Part shown: in pieces, positions 55,971 through 64,000 of the stretch
Layout: each line of letters begins with the position of its first letter
Position numbering within the stretch: the stretch's first letter is position 1
Source: Romboutsia lituseburensis
GTDB lineage: Bacteria; Bacillota; Clostridia; Peptostreptococcales; Peptostreptococcaceae
Assembly: GCF_024723825.1 (NCBI RefSeq)
Contig: NZ_JANQBQ010000001.1
Location: 2,108,001-2,172,000 of the forward strand
Reading direction: 5' to 3'
DNA: 64,000 nucleotides
Translations under genes and position numbers: made by a program
The notes under the pieces: generated by a model
Database searches by the model: none
What the model saw: only the letters and a program-made list of their open reading frames with translations
Told to the model about the DNA's origin: nothing

Positions 55971-57044
55971 TTATAGTTTTATTAATTCATAATCTTTGTT
56001 TCCCATTCCCATTTCATATGCATAATCAATTACTCTTGTTGCATTTATTTTTGGATGTGCATGTTTAAATACATCATGTCCCATTTCTTTACATACTAAA
56101 TCATAACAAGCTTGTTCTAATGCGACAGGATCTTTAGATGCTAATATCCCTATATCATTTGCAATTGGTCTTCCCGACCATGGAACGCAATCACAAAGTG
56201 GAGTTACATTCATAACAAAAGTTATATATCCTACTTTATTTTGCTTATTCTCTACTGCTCCATATGCAAATTCAGCCATTTTTTCTATAAATATATCCTC
56301 ATCCGTATCCCATTGAACGTTTATAGCTCTAACAGGACAAACTGTTGGACATTCTCCACATCCATAACAAATATCATGATCAATTGATGCTTTTTTGCCT
56401 ACCATTGATATTGCATTTGTAGGACAAGATTTAGCACATTTTGTACAACCTATGCATTTATCTTCATTTACAGTTGGCTGTACATCAGAATGTTGCATTT
56501 GCTTGCCTGCTGCTGTTGCACATCCCATAGCTAAATTTTTAAGTGTTCCTCCAAATCCACCTAATTCATGCCCTTTAAAATGGCTCATCACTATCATTGA
56601 AGATGAATTGTATATTTCTCCTCCAATTTTAACGTTTTTAAAATGTTTTTTGTTAATCTCTACATCTACAGCATTTCTACTGTATAGTCCATCTGCGATT
56701 ATAATAGGTGCGTTCACTACTGCATATGCAAATCCATTTTCTATTGCAGTTGTTAAATGATCTACCGAATTTGTTCTACTACCTGTGTAAAGAGTGTTGG
56801 TGTCTGTTAAAAATGGCTTCCCTCCACATTCTTTAACCTTATCTACAACCTGTCTTACTGTAACAGGATTCATATATGTAGTGTTACCTCTTTCCCCAAA
56901 GTGCAACTTTATAGCTACTTGATCATTGTCACCTATGAAATCTTTAAACCCTGCTTTGTCAAATAATCTTCTTACATTGTTAAGTACATTACTATTTTGT
57001 GAATTTGAGTATAAATCACAAAAATAAACTTTTGATTTTTCCAT
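55971..57044 (-). CDS. DUF362 protein with 2[4Fe-4S] ferredoxin domain
   Basis: A 357-residue iron-sulfur protein. The N- and C-terminal parts form the DUF362 domain (AIKLHFGERGNTTYMNP, FLTDTNTLYTGSRTNS, SHFKGHELGGFGG, CDCVPWSGRPIANDIG, DPVALEQACYDLV), into which two ferredoxin motifs are inserted: CIGCTKCAKSCP (from residue 197) and CYGCGECPTVCP (from about 226). It is expected to be a cytosolic redox protein; no reaction is assigned to the family with certainty. A GGGG site precedes the ATG. Monocistronic. Confidence 0.9.
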   Translation of the reverse strand: MEKSKVYFCDLYSNSQNSNVLNNVRRLFDKAGFKDFIGDNDQVAIKLHFGERGNTTYMNPVTVRQVVDKVKECGGKPFLTDTNTLYTGSRTNSVDHLTTAIENGFAYAVVNAPIIIADGLYSRNAVDVEINKKHFKNVKIGGEIYNSSSMIVMSHFKGHELGGFGGTLKNLAMGCATAAGKQMQHSDVQPTVNEDKCIGCTKCAKSCPTNAISMVGKKASIDHDICYGCGECPTVCPVRAINVQWDTDEDIFIEKMAEFAYGAVENKQNKVGYITFVMNVTPLCDCVPWSGRPIANDIGILASKDPVALEQACYDLVCKEMGHDVFKHAHPKINATRVIDYAYEMGMGNKDYELIKL

Positions 57045-57137
57045 TGTTTTTCCCCTTTTTGTTTATATTCTCTTCTAATTTTACCATTTTAAGGTATTTT
57101 TATAACTATTAAATTTATTATTTCTTATTCTTATAAA

Positions 57138-57177
57138 CAAAAAAGAGCTTTATAATAACTAGATATTATATAGCTCT
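57138..57177 (-). terminator. Terminator of the upstream spore photoproduct lyase homologue side-region
   Basis: AGAGCT.TATAATA pairs with TATTATA.AGCTCT (one T-T mismatch) and is followed by TTTTTT on the minus strand. It lies just after the stop of the 57195-58220 gene and serves it. Confidence 0.8.
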
Positions 57178-57194
57178 CTCAATTTATATTTTTA

Positions 57195-58220
57195 TTAAAT
57201 AATATATTTTACTATACTATTTGGAAATATGTTTTTGATTTCCGATTGGAAAAATTCTTTCATATAAGATAACTCTTCCTTTGTATAAACATATTTCCCA
57301 TATCCAAATTGACCATACTTAAAGCTTCTATAGTCATCATTCATTGGAAGTGAGGTTTCAGGAAAAATTTCTAGAATTCTATTTTTAGCTTTAGTAGTGT
57401 ATCTATGAGATATAACCTCAAATATTATTTTTGTATCATCAAAATCTTTTGGTAATCTATCTTTAATACTTTTAATTAATTCTCTGTATTCATATTCCCA
57501 ATTTTCATATAAAAATACAGGAGCTATTATAAATCCAATTTGATATCCAGCTTTAGCTACTTTTGCTGCAGCTTCAACCCTCTTATCTGATGATGCAGTG
57601 TAATGCTCATATGTATCTATTACTCTAGGTGTATTTATACTAAATCTTATTTCTGTATGATTGTTATGGTCTATATCTAGAAGACTATCTACATCATTAT
57701 ATTTTGTTACAAATCTAAATCTGCCTTTTTCTTCTTTTCCAAAAAACTCAATAGTCTTTTTCAATACATCTGTATATGGTTCTACTGGTATTGGATCTGA
57801 GGTTGCGGCACCTTCAAATATAGTTATAGCCGGTAATCTATCATCTATATATTTTTGGGCTTGATTTAAAACATCATCTACATTTGCAAATACTCTAACA
57901 AATGGCTTATCTCCTAGCTGAGTATTTAGATAACAATATTCACACCTTCCCATACAACCACTAACTAAAGGTAGCTGATAGTTAGCAGATGGTTTACAAG
58001 TTTGGAACTTTAAACTTTTTTTAATACCCACTACTAAGGTTTCTTTACCATGTCTGTATTGTTCAAACAAAGTTTCTCCAGGTATTTTTCCTTTTACTTG
58101 ATTTGATGAAATTTTTATAATTTCAATATCTTGTTCATTTTTAAATCTATCATATATATTTTTTCCTATTTCAGTTTCAAGACTTCCTTTTTCAAATATT
58201 ACTCTCTTTGGCTTAAACAT
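57195..58220 (-). CDS. splB: Spore photoproduct lyase homologue with Ala at the catalytic Cys position
   Basis: A 341-residue radical SAM protein co-linear with B. subtilis SplB (342 residues). The cluster motif is SGCMGRCEYCYLNTQLG (Cys89, 93, 96); FVTKYNDVDSLLDIDHNNH, RFSINTPRVI, RVEAAAKVAKAGYQIGFI and the end KYGQFGYGKYVY align throughout. In B. subtilis the hydrogen-donor Cys141 lies in FEASCTSD; here the segment is FEGAATSD, with Ala139 (codon GCA, 57804-57806). Either it is a variant with a different donor, or a divergent paralogue with another role. The ATG start is preceded by AGGGTGG. Expected to be spore-packed if it is a true lyase. Confidence 0.88.
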   Translation of the reverse strand: MFKPKRVIFEKGSLETEIGKNIYDRFKNEQDIEIIKISSNQVKGKIPGETLFEQYRHGKETLVVGIKKSLKFQTCKPSANYQLPLVSGCMGRCEYCYLNTQLGDKPFVRVFANVDDVLNQAQKYIDDRLPAITIFEGAATSDPIPVEPYTDVLKKTIEFFGKEEKGRFRFVTKYNDVDSLLDIDHNNHTEIRFSINTPRVIDTYEHYTASSDKRVEAAAKVAKAGYQIGFIIAPVFLYENWEYEYRELIKSIKDRLPKDFDDTKIIFEVISHRYTTKAKNRILEIFPETSLPMNDDYRSFKYGQFGYGKYVYTKEELSYMKEFFQSEIKNIFPNSIVKYII

Positions 58221-58436
58221 ATGTCCACCCTCTTGTAGTAGTATTATTTATTTTAATACTATTTTTCCTTATATCCACTTAGATATTCTCAATTTAAAGT
58301 TACTATTTGATTATTATAAAAATTAAGATTACTATTTATTTTTAAATTTTATGAATAATTCTGATCCTTGCTTAATATTATTTATTAAAGGTAAACAAGC
58401 CTAATATCATTTACTTATACGAGGGGGCTAACTATT

Positions 58437-58712
58437 ATGTTAAACGTAGTTAATAGAGATTTAAATGAAAAAACTAGAATAATAAGAGAAAGAGATTATA
58501 TTCCAGCTGTTATTTACTCAAACAAATTAGATAAAAGTATTCCTATAGCAGTTTATAAAACAGATTTTACTAGATTAATTGATGCTGGTGAAAATACTGA
58601 TGTTTTAGAATTAAATTTAAATGGAGATATAAAAAAATGTTTACTTAAGGAAGTACAGATAGACGGGGTTAAAGATGGTTTTATACATATAGATTTTATG
58701 TTAGTGGATTAA
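58437..58712 (+). CDS. bL25-like (Ctc N-domain) ribosomal protein homologue
   Basis: A 91-residue protein. RERDYIPAVIYSNKL, IPIAVYKTDFTRLID and CLLKEVQIDGVKDGFIHIDF follow the bL25 pattern of 5S-rRNA-binding proteins; the C-terminal Ctc extension is absent, as in short L25. The ATG lies about 10 nt after GAGGGGG. Sequence is divergent, so it could be a stress-type L25 paralogue rather than the housekeeping protein. It is a single gene ending at a bidirectional terminator. Confidence 0.8.
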   Translation: MLNVVNRDLNEKTRIIRERDYIPAVIYSNKLDKSIPIAVYKTDFTRLIDAGENTDVLELNLNGDIKKCLLKEVQIDGVKDGFIHIDFMLVD

Positions 58713-58743
58713 ATTTTATATTTTCACGTTATAGTGAATATCA

Positions 58744-58787
58744 AAAGAAGCTGTCTCAAAATATAAGTATATTGAGATAGCTTCTTT
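58744..58787. terminator. Bidirectional terminator
   Basis: A 16 bp stem (AAAGAAGCTGTCTCAA with TTGAGATAGCTTCTTT, one G-U/mismatch) between the convergent bL25-like and FtsX-permease genes. Confidence 0.88.
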
Positions 58788-58805
58788 AGTTTAGTTATTT
58801 ATATT

Positions 58806-61190
58806 TTATTCATTATATCTAACTCTATCTATTAGTGATTCTTTATTAAAGTTTTTACTTATTAAATAAGTTAATAAAAGCTGTGATACTATCGAAAATA
58901 CTATCATAATTATTATTTGAATTAAAGGTATCTCATATGATGCATATGATGCACCTGTTTTTTTAAATGCATATACTGCTATATATCCAAGACCCGTTCC
59001 TAAAGTTAATGAACTAGCTAACATTGTTAATGTATAAAACATAGCTTCTATATTTAACATCTTAATTAGCTGCTTATTAGTTAATCCTATTGCCTGTAAC
59101 ATACCTAACTCTTTTTTTCTTGTTATTATACTTGTTATCATTGAGTTTATAAGATTCATAAATCCTATTATTCCTATAATAACAACTAAACTATATGCCA
59201 TTATTTTAGTTGAATTTATAGATAAGTTTGCAACCTCTAACTCTTTATCTATAGATGCTGATTGTAAATATTCATCTTTCTTATCTAAGCTTTCAATATA
59301 ATTTTTCACATCTATATATTTATCTTTTTCAGTATATATACCTATAGATGTTGTTGTATCATTTTTCAATAATTTATTAAATGCATCATTATGAACTGCA
59401 AAAGTTCCTGGGGCTGATGTTATAGCTTGTACCTTAAACTCTTTGTCTAATTTTTCATTTCCATCATATAAAGTAATCGTTATTTTATCCCCTACTTTTA
59501 TATTTATTTCTTTAGCTAATTCCGGAGATAATAATATAATTTCTTTGCCTGATTTTAATTTTTCTAAATCAATTTTTCCAGATTGTAAATAAAACTCTAA
59601 ACCTTCTAAATCTGATTCATCAATGCTGCTAAAGTCATGATACTTATATTCTGTATTGTAATCTGGCAATTCAGCTTTAGTTTCCTTAAAAATTTCTATA
59701 TTTTTAACACCATTCATTTTAGAAATTTCATCTCTAAATTCTAGTCCTAGAGGATTTTTTGTTTGTAAAATATTTAGTTCTGTTTCAGGGCTGTCTTCAT
59801 CTCCAAAAGTATAACTGTCTAAACTTATTCTTAGGTCATATGGGAAGTGATCTCTAGCTAATTTTTCGGCATCCATGCTGCTAAGTACACTTGATACAAC
59901 TATAAACAAAATTCCACTTAAAGATAAAGATATTAAAGTTATATACGTACGCTTTTTATTCCTACTTAAATTTGCATGTGAAAGTCTTTTTATATTTATA
60001 CTTTCATATCCTTTTCTTGATTTTTTATTTGATTTTTCTTCCCCATTATATCTAACTGCGTCTATTATAGATACCTTTGATGCTACTTTCATAGGCTTTA
60101 ATAATGATACAAATACTGTAGCAAAACTTATTAACATTACAAATATTGCTATTGGTAATTTAGATATATTAGTACCTTCAAAGAATATTTTATTTATTAC
60201 AAGTTTATTTATTATATATCCTATAACTGTCCCTAATGGAATTGCAATTAACGATAAGAATATTCCTTCTTTTAATACTATTGATTTTATTTGCTTTTTA
60301 GTAGCACCTATAGCTCTTAACTTACCAAACTCTTGAACCTTAGTTACTATTGATAAATAGAATATGTTATAAATAACTAAAATACTTGATAATATAATTA
60401 CTATACCTATTAAAACTCCCCAAGTTATAACTTCTTGGTCTGGTTTTAATGATTTTATATAATCTTCATTAGCTAAAACTCTGTAATTAGGTATATCTAA
60501 GTCACATGCTACCTTATTTACCTTATCTATTATTTCTTGACCTTGTAAATTTTCAGTGTTTTTTAATTTTATATATACATTAAAATTTTCCTTATTCATA
60601 TCTCTAGTCGACTTCATATATTCTTCAGATACTATTGCATTGTACATTCTTCTTGTTTTTGAACTTTCACTAGATGTTGTTCTCCCTGTTAATATAAACT
60701 CTGCATCAGTTATACCCTTTTTAGAGTAGTCCTCATACTGTATTTTTATTTTTTGTCCTATTTTCTTTCCATATCCTAATTTATCTAGTGCTAAATCATC
60801 TAATACTATTTCATTTTTATTAGAAGGAAGCTTTCCCTCTAATAAGTTTATACTATTAAAATCTACAGCATTTTTGTCCATATATGAAAGTGCTATTTTG
60901 CTTTCATCTTCGTATTCCTTAAGACCAACTCCATTTACAACACCAATACTTTCTATATCAGCATGAGCTTTTACTTCATTATATTTTGCTTGTGTTATGC
61001 CACCCAGAAGTCCATGTTGAGAGCCACAGTATGATCTAGTCCTTTCTTTGTTAGCTTCATTCCAATCAACACATGTCATAAACACAGATGCAAGTAATAT
61101 TGTAGAAAGTACTATTGTTATTATAATTAAGATACTTTTTGATTTGTTTTGCTTTAAATTACTCCTAGCTATTTTAGTAGTGTTAATCAT
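58806..61190 (-). CDS. FtsX/MacB-type ABC transporter permease
   Basis: A 794-residue permease with an N-terminal membrane segment (about residues 17-40), a large extracytoplasmic region, a first FtsX block of three segments (about 258-365, with FGKLRAIGATKKQIKSIV), a second segment near 415-438, another extracytoplasmic region, and a second FtsX block (about 665-785, with LGMLQAIGLTNKQLIKML). This duplicated layout fits MacB/LolCE-like or peptide-resistance exporters that work by mechanotransmission. Its start overlaps the ATPase gene by 8 nt. With the adjacent kinase and regulator it probably responds to an envelope-active compound. Substrate unknown. Confidence 0.9.
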   Translation of the reverse strand: MINTTKIARSNLKQNKSKSILIIITIVLSTILLASVFMTCVDWNEANKERTRSYCGSQHGLLGGITQAKYNEVKAHADIESIGVVNGVGLKEYEDESKIALSYMDKNAVDFNSINLLEGKLPSNKNEIVLDDLALDKLGYGKKIGQKIKIQYEDYSKKGITDAEFILTGRTTSSESSKTRRMYNAIVSEEYMKSTRDMNKENFNVYIKLKNTENLQGQEIIDKVNKVACDLDIPNYRVLANEDYIKSLKPDQEVITWGVLIGIVIILSSILVIYNIFYLSIVTKVQEFGKLRAIGATKKQIKSIVLKEGIFLSLIAIPLGTVIGYIINKLVINKIFFEGTNISKLPIAIFVMLISFATVFVSLLKPMKVASKVSIIDAVRYNGEEKSNKKSRKGYESINIKRLSHANLSRNKKRTYITLISLSLSGILFIVVSSVLSSMDAEKLARDHFPYDLRISLDSYTFGDEDSPETELNILQTKNPLGLEFRDEISKMNGVKNIEIFKETKAELPDYNTEYKYHDFSSIDESDLEGLEFYLQSGKIDLEKLKSGKEIILLSPELAKEINIKVGDKITITLYDGNEKLDKEFKVQAITSAPGTFAVHNDAFNKLLKNDTTTSIGIYTEKDKYIDVKNYIESLDKKDEYLQSASIDKELEVANLSINSTKIMAYSLVVIIGIIGFMNLINSMITSIITRKKELGMLQAIGLTNKQLIKMLNIEAMFYTLTMLASSLTLGTGLGYIAVYAFKKTGASYASYEIPLIQIIIMIVFSIVSQLLLTYLISKNFNKESLIDRVRYNE

Positions 61191-61866
61191 TTATAACACC
61201 ACCTTTAATAACTTTACCATCCTCAATATATATAACTCTATCTGCCATTTGAGCTATTGTTTCATCATGTGTTATCATTACTAACGTTTGATTATATTTT
61301 TTTATCATAGATTTTAATAAACTCATTACTTCATCAGATGTTTTTGAATCTAAGTTTCCTGTAGGCTCATCAGCTAGTATAATAGACGGTCTGGTAACTA
61401 GTGCTCGAGCAATTGCAACCCTTTGCTGTTGACCACCTGACAAAGTATTTGGTAACACCTCCTTTTTTTCATCTAGGCCTAAAGATTTTATAATATCATT
61501 AACAAAATTCTTATCTACATCCTTTCCATCTAAACCTATAGGAAGAACTATATTTTCCCATACATTTAAAGATGGTATTAAATTATAGTATTGAAATATA
61601 AATCCTATTTTTCTTCTTCTAAAAATAGCTAACTTCTCATCTTTTAAAGAAAATATATCATTTCCATCTATAAAAACTTTTCCATCAGTTGGTCTATCAA
61701 GCCCACCTATCATATGTAATAAAGTACTTTTCCCTGATCCTGATTTTCCTACTATCGCTACAAATTCTCCTTCTTGTATATCTATATTAGTGTCGTCTAT
61801 TGCTTTAACTAAATTTTCTTCAACTCCATAGTATTTCTTTAAACTTTTAGTTTTTAATATGCTCAT
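61183..61866 (-). CDS. ABC transporter ATP-binding protein (MacB/LolD type)
   Basis: A 227-residue ATPase of the MacB/LolD/BceA group. Walker A GKSGSGKST (about residues 37-45), Q-loop FQYYNLIPSL, signature TLSGGQQQRVAIARAL, Walker B IILADEP followed by TGNLDSKTS, and H-loop MITHD are all intact. The ATG at 61866 has AAGGAG 7 nt upstream; a frame extending 15 codons further has no site. It pairs with the FtsX permease. The 76 bp between it and the kinase gene holds a likely regulated promoter. Confidence 0.94.
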   Translation of the reverse strand: MSILKTKSLKKYYGVEENLVKAIDDTNIDIQEGEFVAIVGKSGSGKSTLLHMIGGLDRPTDGKVFIDGNDIFSLKDEKLAIFRRRKIGFIFQYYNLIPSLNVWENIVLPIGLDGKDVDKNFVNDIIKSLGLDEKKEVLPNTLSGGQQQRVAIARALVTRPSIILADEPTGNLDSKTSDEVMSLLKSMIKKYNQTLVMITHDETIAQMADRVIYIEDGKVIKGGVIND

Positions 61867-61906
61867 TCTTTTTCTCCTTATCTTTGTATTATTTATACTT
61901 TTATAA

Positions 61907-61955
61907 TACATAGCAAGTCTTTCAAATCACTTACAGTTATACTTACACTTTTGTA
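61907..61955 (-). promoter_or_regulatory. Putative regulated promoter of the ABC transporter genes
   Basis: On the minus strand GATTTG, 17 nt, TATAAA lies between kinase and ATPase genes, the -35 being weak. Just upstream the plus strand shows two CTTACA units 12 bp apart (61930 and 61942) followed by TTGTAAG, overlapping the kinase stop. A response-regulator site is plausible. Confidence 0.4.
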
Positions 61956-63184
61956 AGGAATAAAGAAAATTTACTTCCCTCCCCTTTTTTAGATGATACT
62001 ATAATGTTTCCACCTTGTTGCTCTAAAATTTTCCTGCTTAAATAAAGACCTACCCCTGATCCTTCAATATCTTCTACTTCACTATTTCTATAAAATCGCT
62101 TAAATATATTATTAAATTCTAATTTATCAATTCCTATTCCATTATCCTTAATATCAATTCTTACAAAGTTTATAGTTTGTGAAACAGATATATTTATTTT
62201 TCCATTTTTATCTGTATATTTAACCCCATTATCAATTACATTAAATATACTTTCTTCAGTCCATTTTGAATCATGTAGAATTTGTATATCATCAAAGTCT
62301 TCTAATTCTATGCTTATTTGTTTTTGATTAGCTTTAACTCTCACGCTATCTATTGCTTTTGTTAAAGTAGCTTTTATTCCTTTATTTTCTTTTTTTGTGC
62401 TTATCATATTAGCTTCTAATCTAGATATATTAACTAACGAATCAATTAAATTATGTAATTTATTTATTGATAGTTTATTTGTTTGTAAAAATTCCATTTT
62501 CTCTTCTTCTTCTAATTCTTCTTCAATTAAAAGAGTATTGTATAACTTCAAAGAAGCTAGAGGTGTCTTTAATTGATGAGATATATCTGTTACTAACTCT
62601 TTAATACTTTCTTTTTCTTTATCTAAATTACGTACTTTTAAATTTAAACTTCTTGATAGTTTATTTAGATCTGAATAAATTCTATTAAAAATACCTTCCT
62701 CTTTAAAATCATCTTTAATCTTATAATCATTGTTTATTATATTTTCTATATCCATATTAACCTTTAATAATTTATTAAATATGTATTTTATATAAGTAAC
62801 CACAATAGTTAACACTAAAAAAAGCAATATTACAAAAGTTATCAAATTATTTACCAGGAAATATTTCAAATGTTTTTGGAAATTTACATTTTTATTCATT
62901 GTATAACTTTCATCATATCCAAATTTGTCTAAGATTTTGTTTCCTTCTTCTATATACTTCTTTTCAGGATTATATATGGAGTTTACTATATCAACCTCCA
63001 TCTCTGGATATTTACTAACTAATGTACCTACTAATCTTTTATTTATATTATTTTGTTCTAAGTATATATTTTTTAAGTTTTTGTACTGAAATATAGAAAA
63101 TATACTAAATATGATAGCTATACTTATAAGTATAAAAACTACCTGTTTCTTTAATAATGGTTCCTTTTTTATAATACTAATCAT
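61943..63184 (-). CDS. Sensor histidine kinase
   Basis: A 413-residue membrane kinase. Two hydrophobic segments (about residues 14-32 and 114-134) bracket an extracytoplasmic domain of about 80 residues. A coiled linker leads to HisKA with TDISHQLKTPLASL (His203) and HATPase with NVIDNGVKYTD, DIKDNGIGID and GSGVGLYLSRKILE. The ATG at 63184 overlaps the regulator stop as ATGA, a strong argument for this start over a GTG four codons earlier. It should phosphorylate the regulator at 63181-63873. The extracellular part likely senses the compound or transporter. Confidence 0.93.
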   Translation of the reverse strand: MISIIKKEPLLKKQVVFILISIAIIFSIFSIFQYKNLKNIYLEQNNINKRLVGTLVSKYPEMEVDIVNSIYNPEKKYIEEGNKILDKFGYDESYTMNKNVNFQKHLKYFLVNNLITFVILLFLVLTIVVTYIKYIFNKLLKVNMDIENIINNDYKIKDDFKEEGIFNRIYSDLNKLSRSLNLKVRNLDKEKESIKELVTDISHQLKTPLASLKLYNTLLIEEELEEEEKMEFLQTNKLSINKLHNLIDSLVNISRLEANMISTKKENKGIKATLTKAIDSVRVKANQKQISIELEDFDDIQILHDSKWTEESIFNVIDNGVKYTDKNGKINISVSQTINFVRIDIKDNGIGIDKLEFNNIFKRFYRNSEVEDIEGSGVGLYLSRKILEQQGGNIIVSSKKGEGSKFSLFLTKV

Positions 63185-63873
63185 TTTTTTGAACACCTCT
63201 TTGCGAAAGTATACCCTACACCTCTTATATTTTTTATATATTCTGGAGTTGATGGATTTTCTTCTACCTTCTGTCTAAGCCTTCTTATATTTACTGCTAC
63301 AGTATTTTCATCAACAAAATTTCCATCTATATCCCACAAAGTTTCTATTAGTTGATCTTTTGTTATTGTTTGGCAAGAGTTGTCCATTAAGTATTTTAAT
63401 AACTTTCCTTCTGTTTTACTTAATGTTAATTCTTCATTTTCTTTAGTTAATTTATTTTCTAAATAATTAAAACTTAACTTATCACAAGAAGTTAAGTGTT
63501 CACTATTTACACTACCTATTCTTCTCATAAAAGCATTTATTTTTGATATTAGTACTATTAAGCTAAATGGCTTTGTTATATAATCATCAACACCAATTTC
63601 ATATCCAGTTACTATATCAACTTCTTGATCCAATGCCGTTAGCATTATTATATGTACATTACTTATTTTTCTTATTTCTTCACAAAAATCAAATCCACTT
63701 CCATCTGGCAAACCTATATCAGATATTATCAAATTTATATCATTTTCTTTAAATATATCCATAGCTTCCTTTATACTTGAAGCTGAATAAACAGTATATC
63801 CCTCTTTTTTTAACTTAAAGCTTATTCCTCTATTTAATGATTTATCATCTTCTAAAAGTAATATATTTCCCAC
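63181..63873 (-). CDS. OmpR/PhoB-family response regulator
   Basis: A 230-residue regulator. Receiver domain with LLLEDD, phospho-acceptor Asp52 in IISDIGLPDGSG, Thr in IIMLTALD and Lys in ITKPFSL; winged-helix domain with LSKTEGKLLKYLMD, TVAVNIRRLRQKVEE and IRGVGYTF. The start is GTG with AGGGAG 7 nt upstream. It is the first gene of a regulator-kinase-ATPase-permease set, coupled to the kinase by ATGA. Upstream to the window end (63874-64000) is AT-rich DNA in which I see no clear promoter. Confidence 0.93.
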   Translation of the reverse strand: MGNILLLEDDKSLNRGISFKLKKEGYTVYSASSIKEAMDIFKENDINLIISDIGLPDGSGFDFCEEIRKISNVHIIMLTALDQEVDIVTGYEIGVDDYITKPFSLIVLISKINAFMRRIGSVNSEHLTSCDKLSFNYLENKLTKENEELTLSKTEGKLLKYLMDNSCQTITKDQLIETLWDIDGNFVDENTVAVNIRRLRQKVEENPSTPEYIKNIRGVGYTFAKRCSKK

Positions 63874-64000
63874 TTCATCACTCCCTCTGTTTTGTATCTA
63901 TCTATTTTGATTATAAATTAAAATACATTTATTTTAAAACTATAAAATTATATAATCATAATTTACTTAAACACGCAAAAAAAGCAACTAAAATAATATT

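Noticed and set aside
58437-58712. bL25-like gene as a truncated Ctc protein
   Set aside because: Short L25 proteins of about 90 residues are normal, and the frame ends cleanly before a terminator.

Overview
The window is AT-rich chromosomal DNA from a low-GC, spore-forming anaerobic Firmicute. The 16S genes read as Peptostreptococcaceae, and from memory the V1 region looks most like Paraclostridium/Paeniclostridium; that placement is recall, not a search. Supporting context is a spore photoproduct lyase family gene, a full oxygen-independent (Cbi-type) cobalamin pathway, and two-component systems paired with ABC transporters. Almost everything from 1 to 42.4 kb, and again from 49.9 to 64 kb, is on the minus strand, so transcription mostly runs from high to low coordinates.

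Layout. 1-3.7 kb: rrn1 (5' part of 23S, cut by the window edge, then 16S and tandem promoters). 4.0-7.4 kb: a sensor kinase, permease, ATPase and response regulator resembling peptide-antibiotic resistance modules. 7.45-12.65 kb: rrn2 (5S, tRNA-Gly, 23S, 16S, promoters). 12.7-36.9 kb: a continuous tetrapyrrole/corrinoid block. 37.05-42.4 kb: rrn3, same gene order, carrying two extra 66-67 bp related insertions. 42.6-46.1 kb: hemolysin III family protein, CadA/ZntA-type P-ATPase and its ArsR-family repressor with operator. 46.3-52.3 kb: mostly uncharacterised genes (Met/Pro/Gly repeat protein, zinc-ribbon protein, Cys-rich TPR protein with a DUF5685 neighbour) plus a HAD hydrolase and a phosphodiesterase. 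52.4-55.6 kb: bioB-bioD-bioA behind a BirA-type operator. 55.6-58.7 kb: small unknown protein, ferredoxin-domain DUF362 protein, spore photoproduct lyase homologue and bL25-like protein. 58.8-63.9 kb: a second regulator-kinase-ABC transporter module with an FtsX-type permease.

How the corrinoid block works. HemA and HemL make 5-aminolevulinate from glutamyl-tRNA; HemB, HemC and the CobA-HemD fusion carry it to uroporphyrinogen III and precorrin-2; a SirC/Met8-like enzyme oxidises precorrin-2; CbiK inserts cobalt; CbiL, H, F, G, D, J, E, T, C, A and P build cobyric acid; a PduX-like threonine kinase, CobD and CbiB add the aminopropanol arm; CobU, CobT, CobS and CobC assemble the nucleotide loop. 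Control appears to be in sections: a consensus-like promoter before hemA, a terminator hairpin in the cobT leader, a cobalamin riboswitch plus terminator before cbiP, and a terminator between hemB and the sirC-like gene. No corrinoid adenosyltransferase and no cobalt importer are in the window.

The points most worth following are the paired small palindromic insertions confined to rrn3 (one at the 16S 5' end), the corrinoid block held between long direct rrn repeats, the terminator immediately before cobT, the Ala at the catalytic-Cys position of the spore photoproduct lyase homologue, and the Cys-rich and Met-rich proteins of the 46-51 kb region. I did not find a clearly new multi-gene system; most of the window is recognisable core metabolism.
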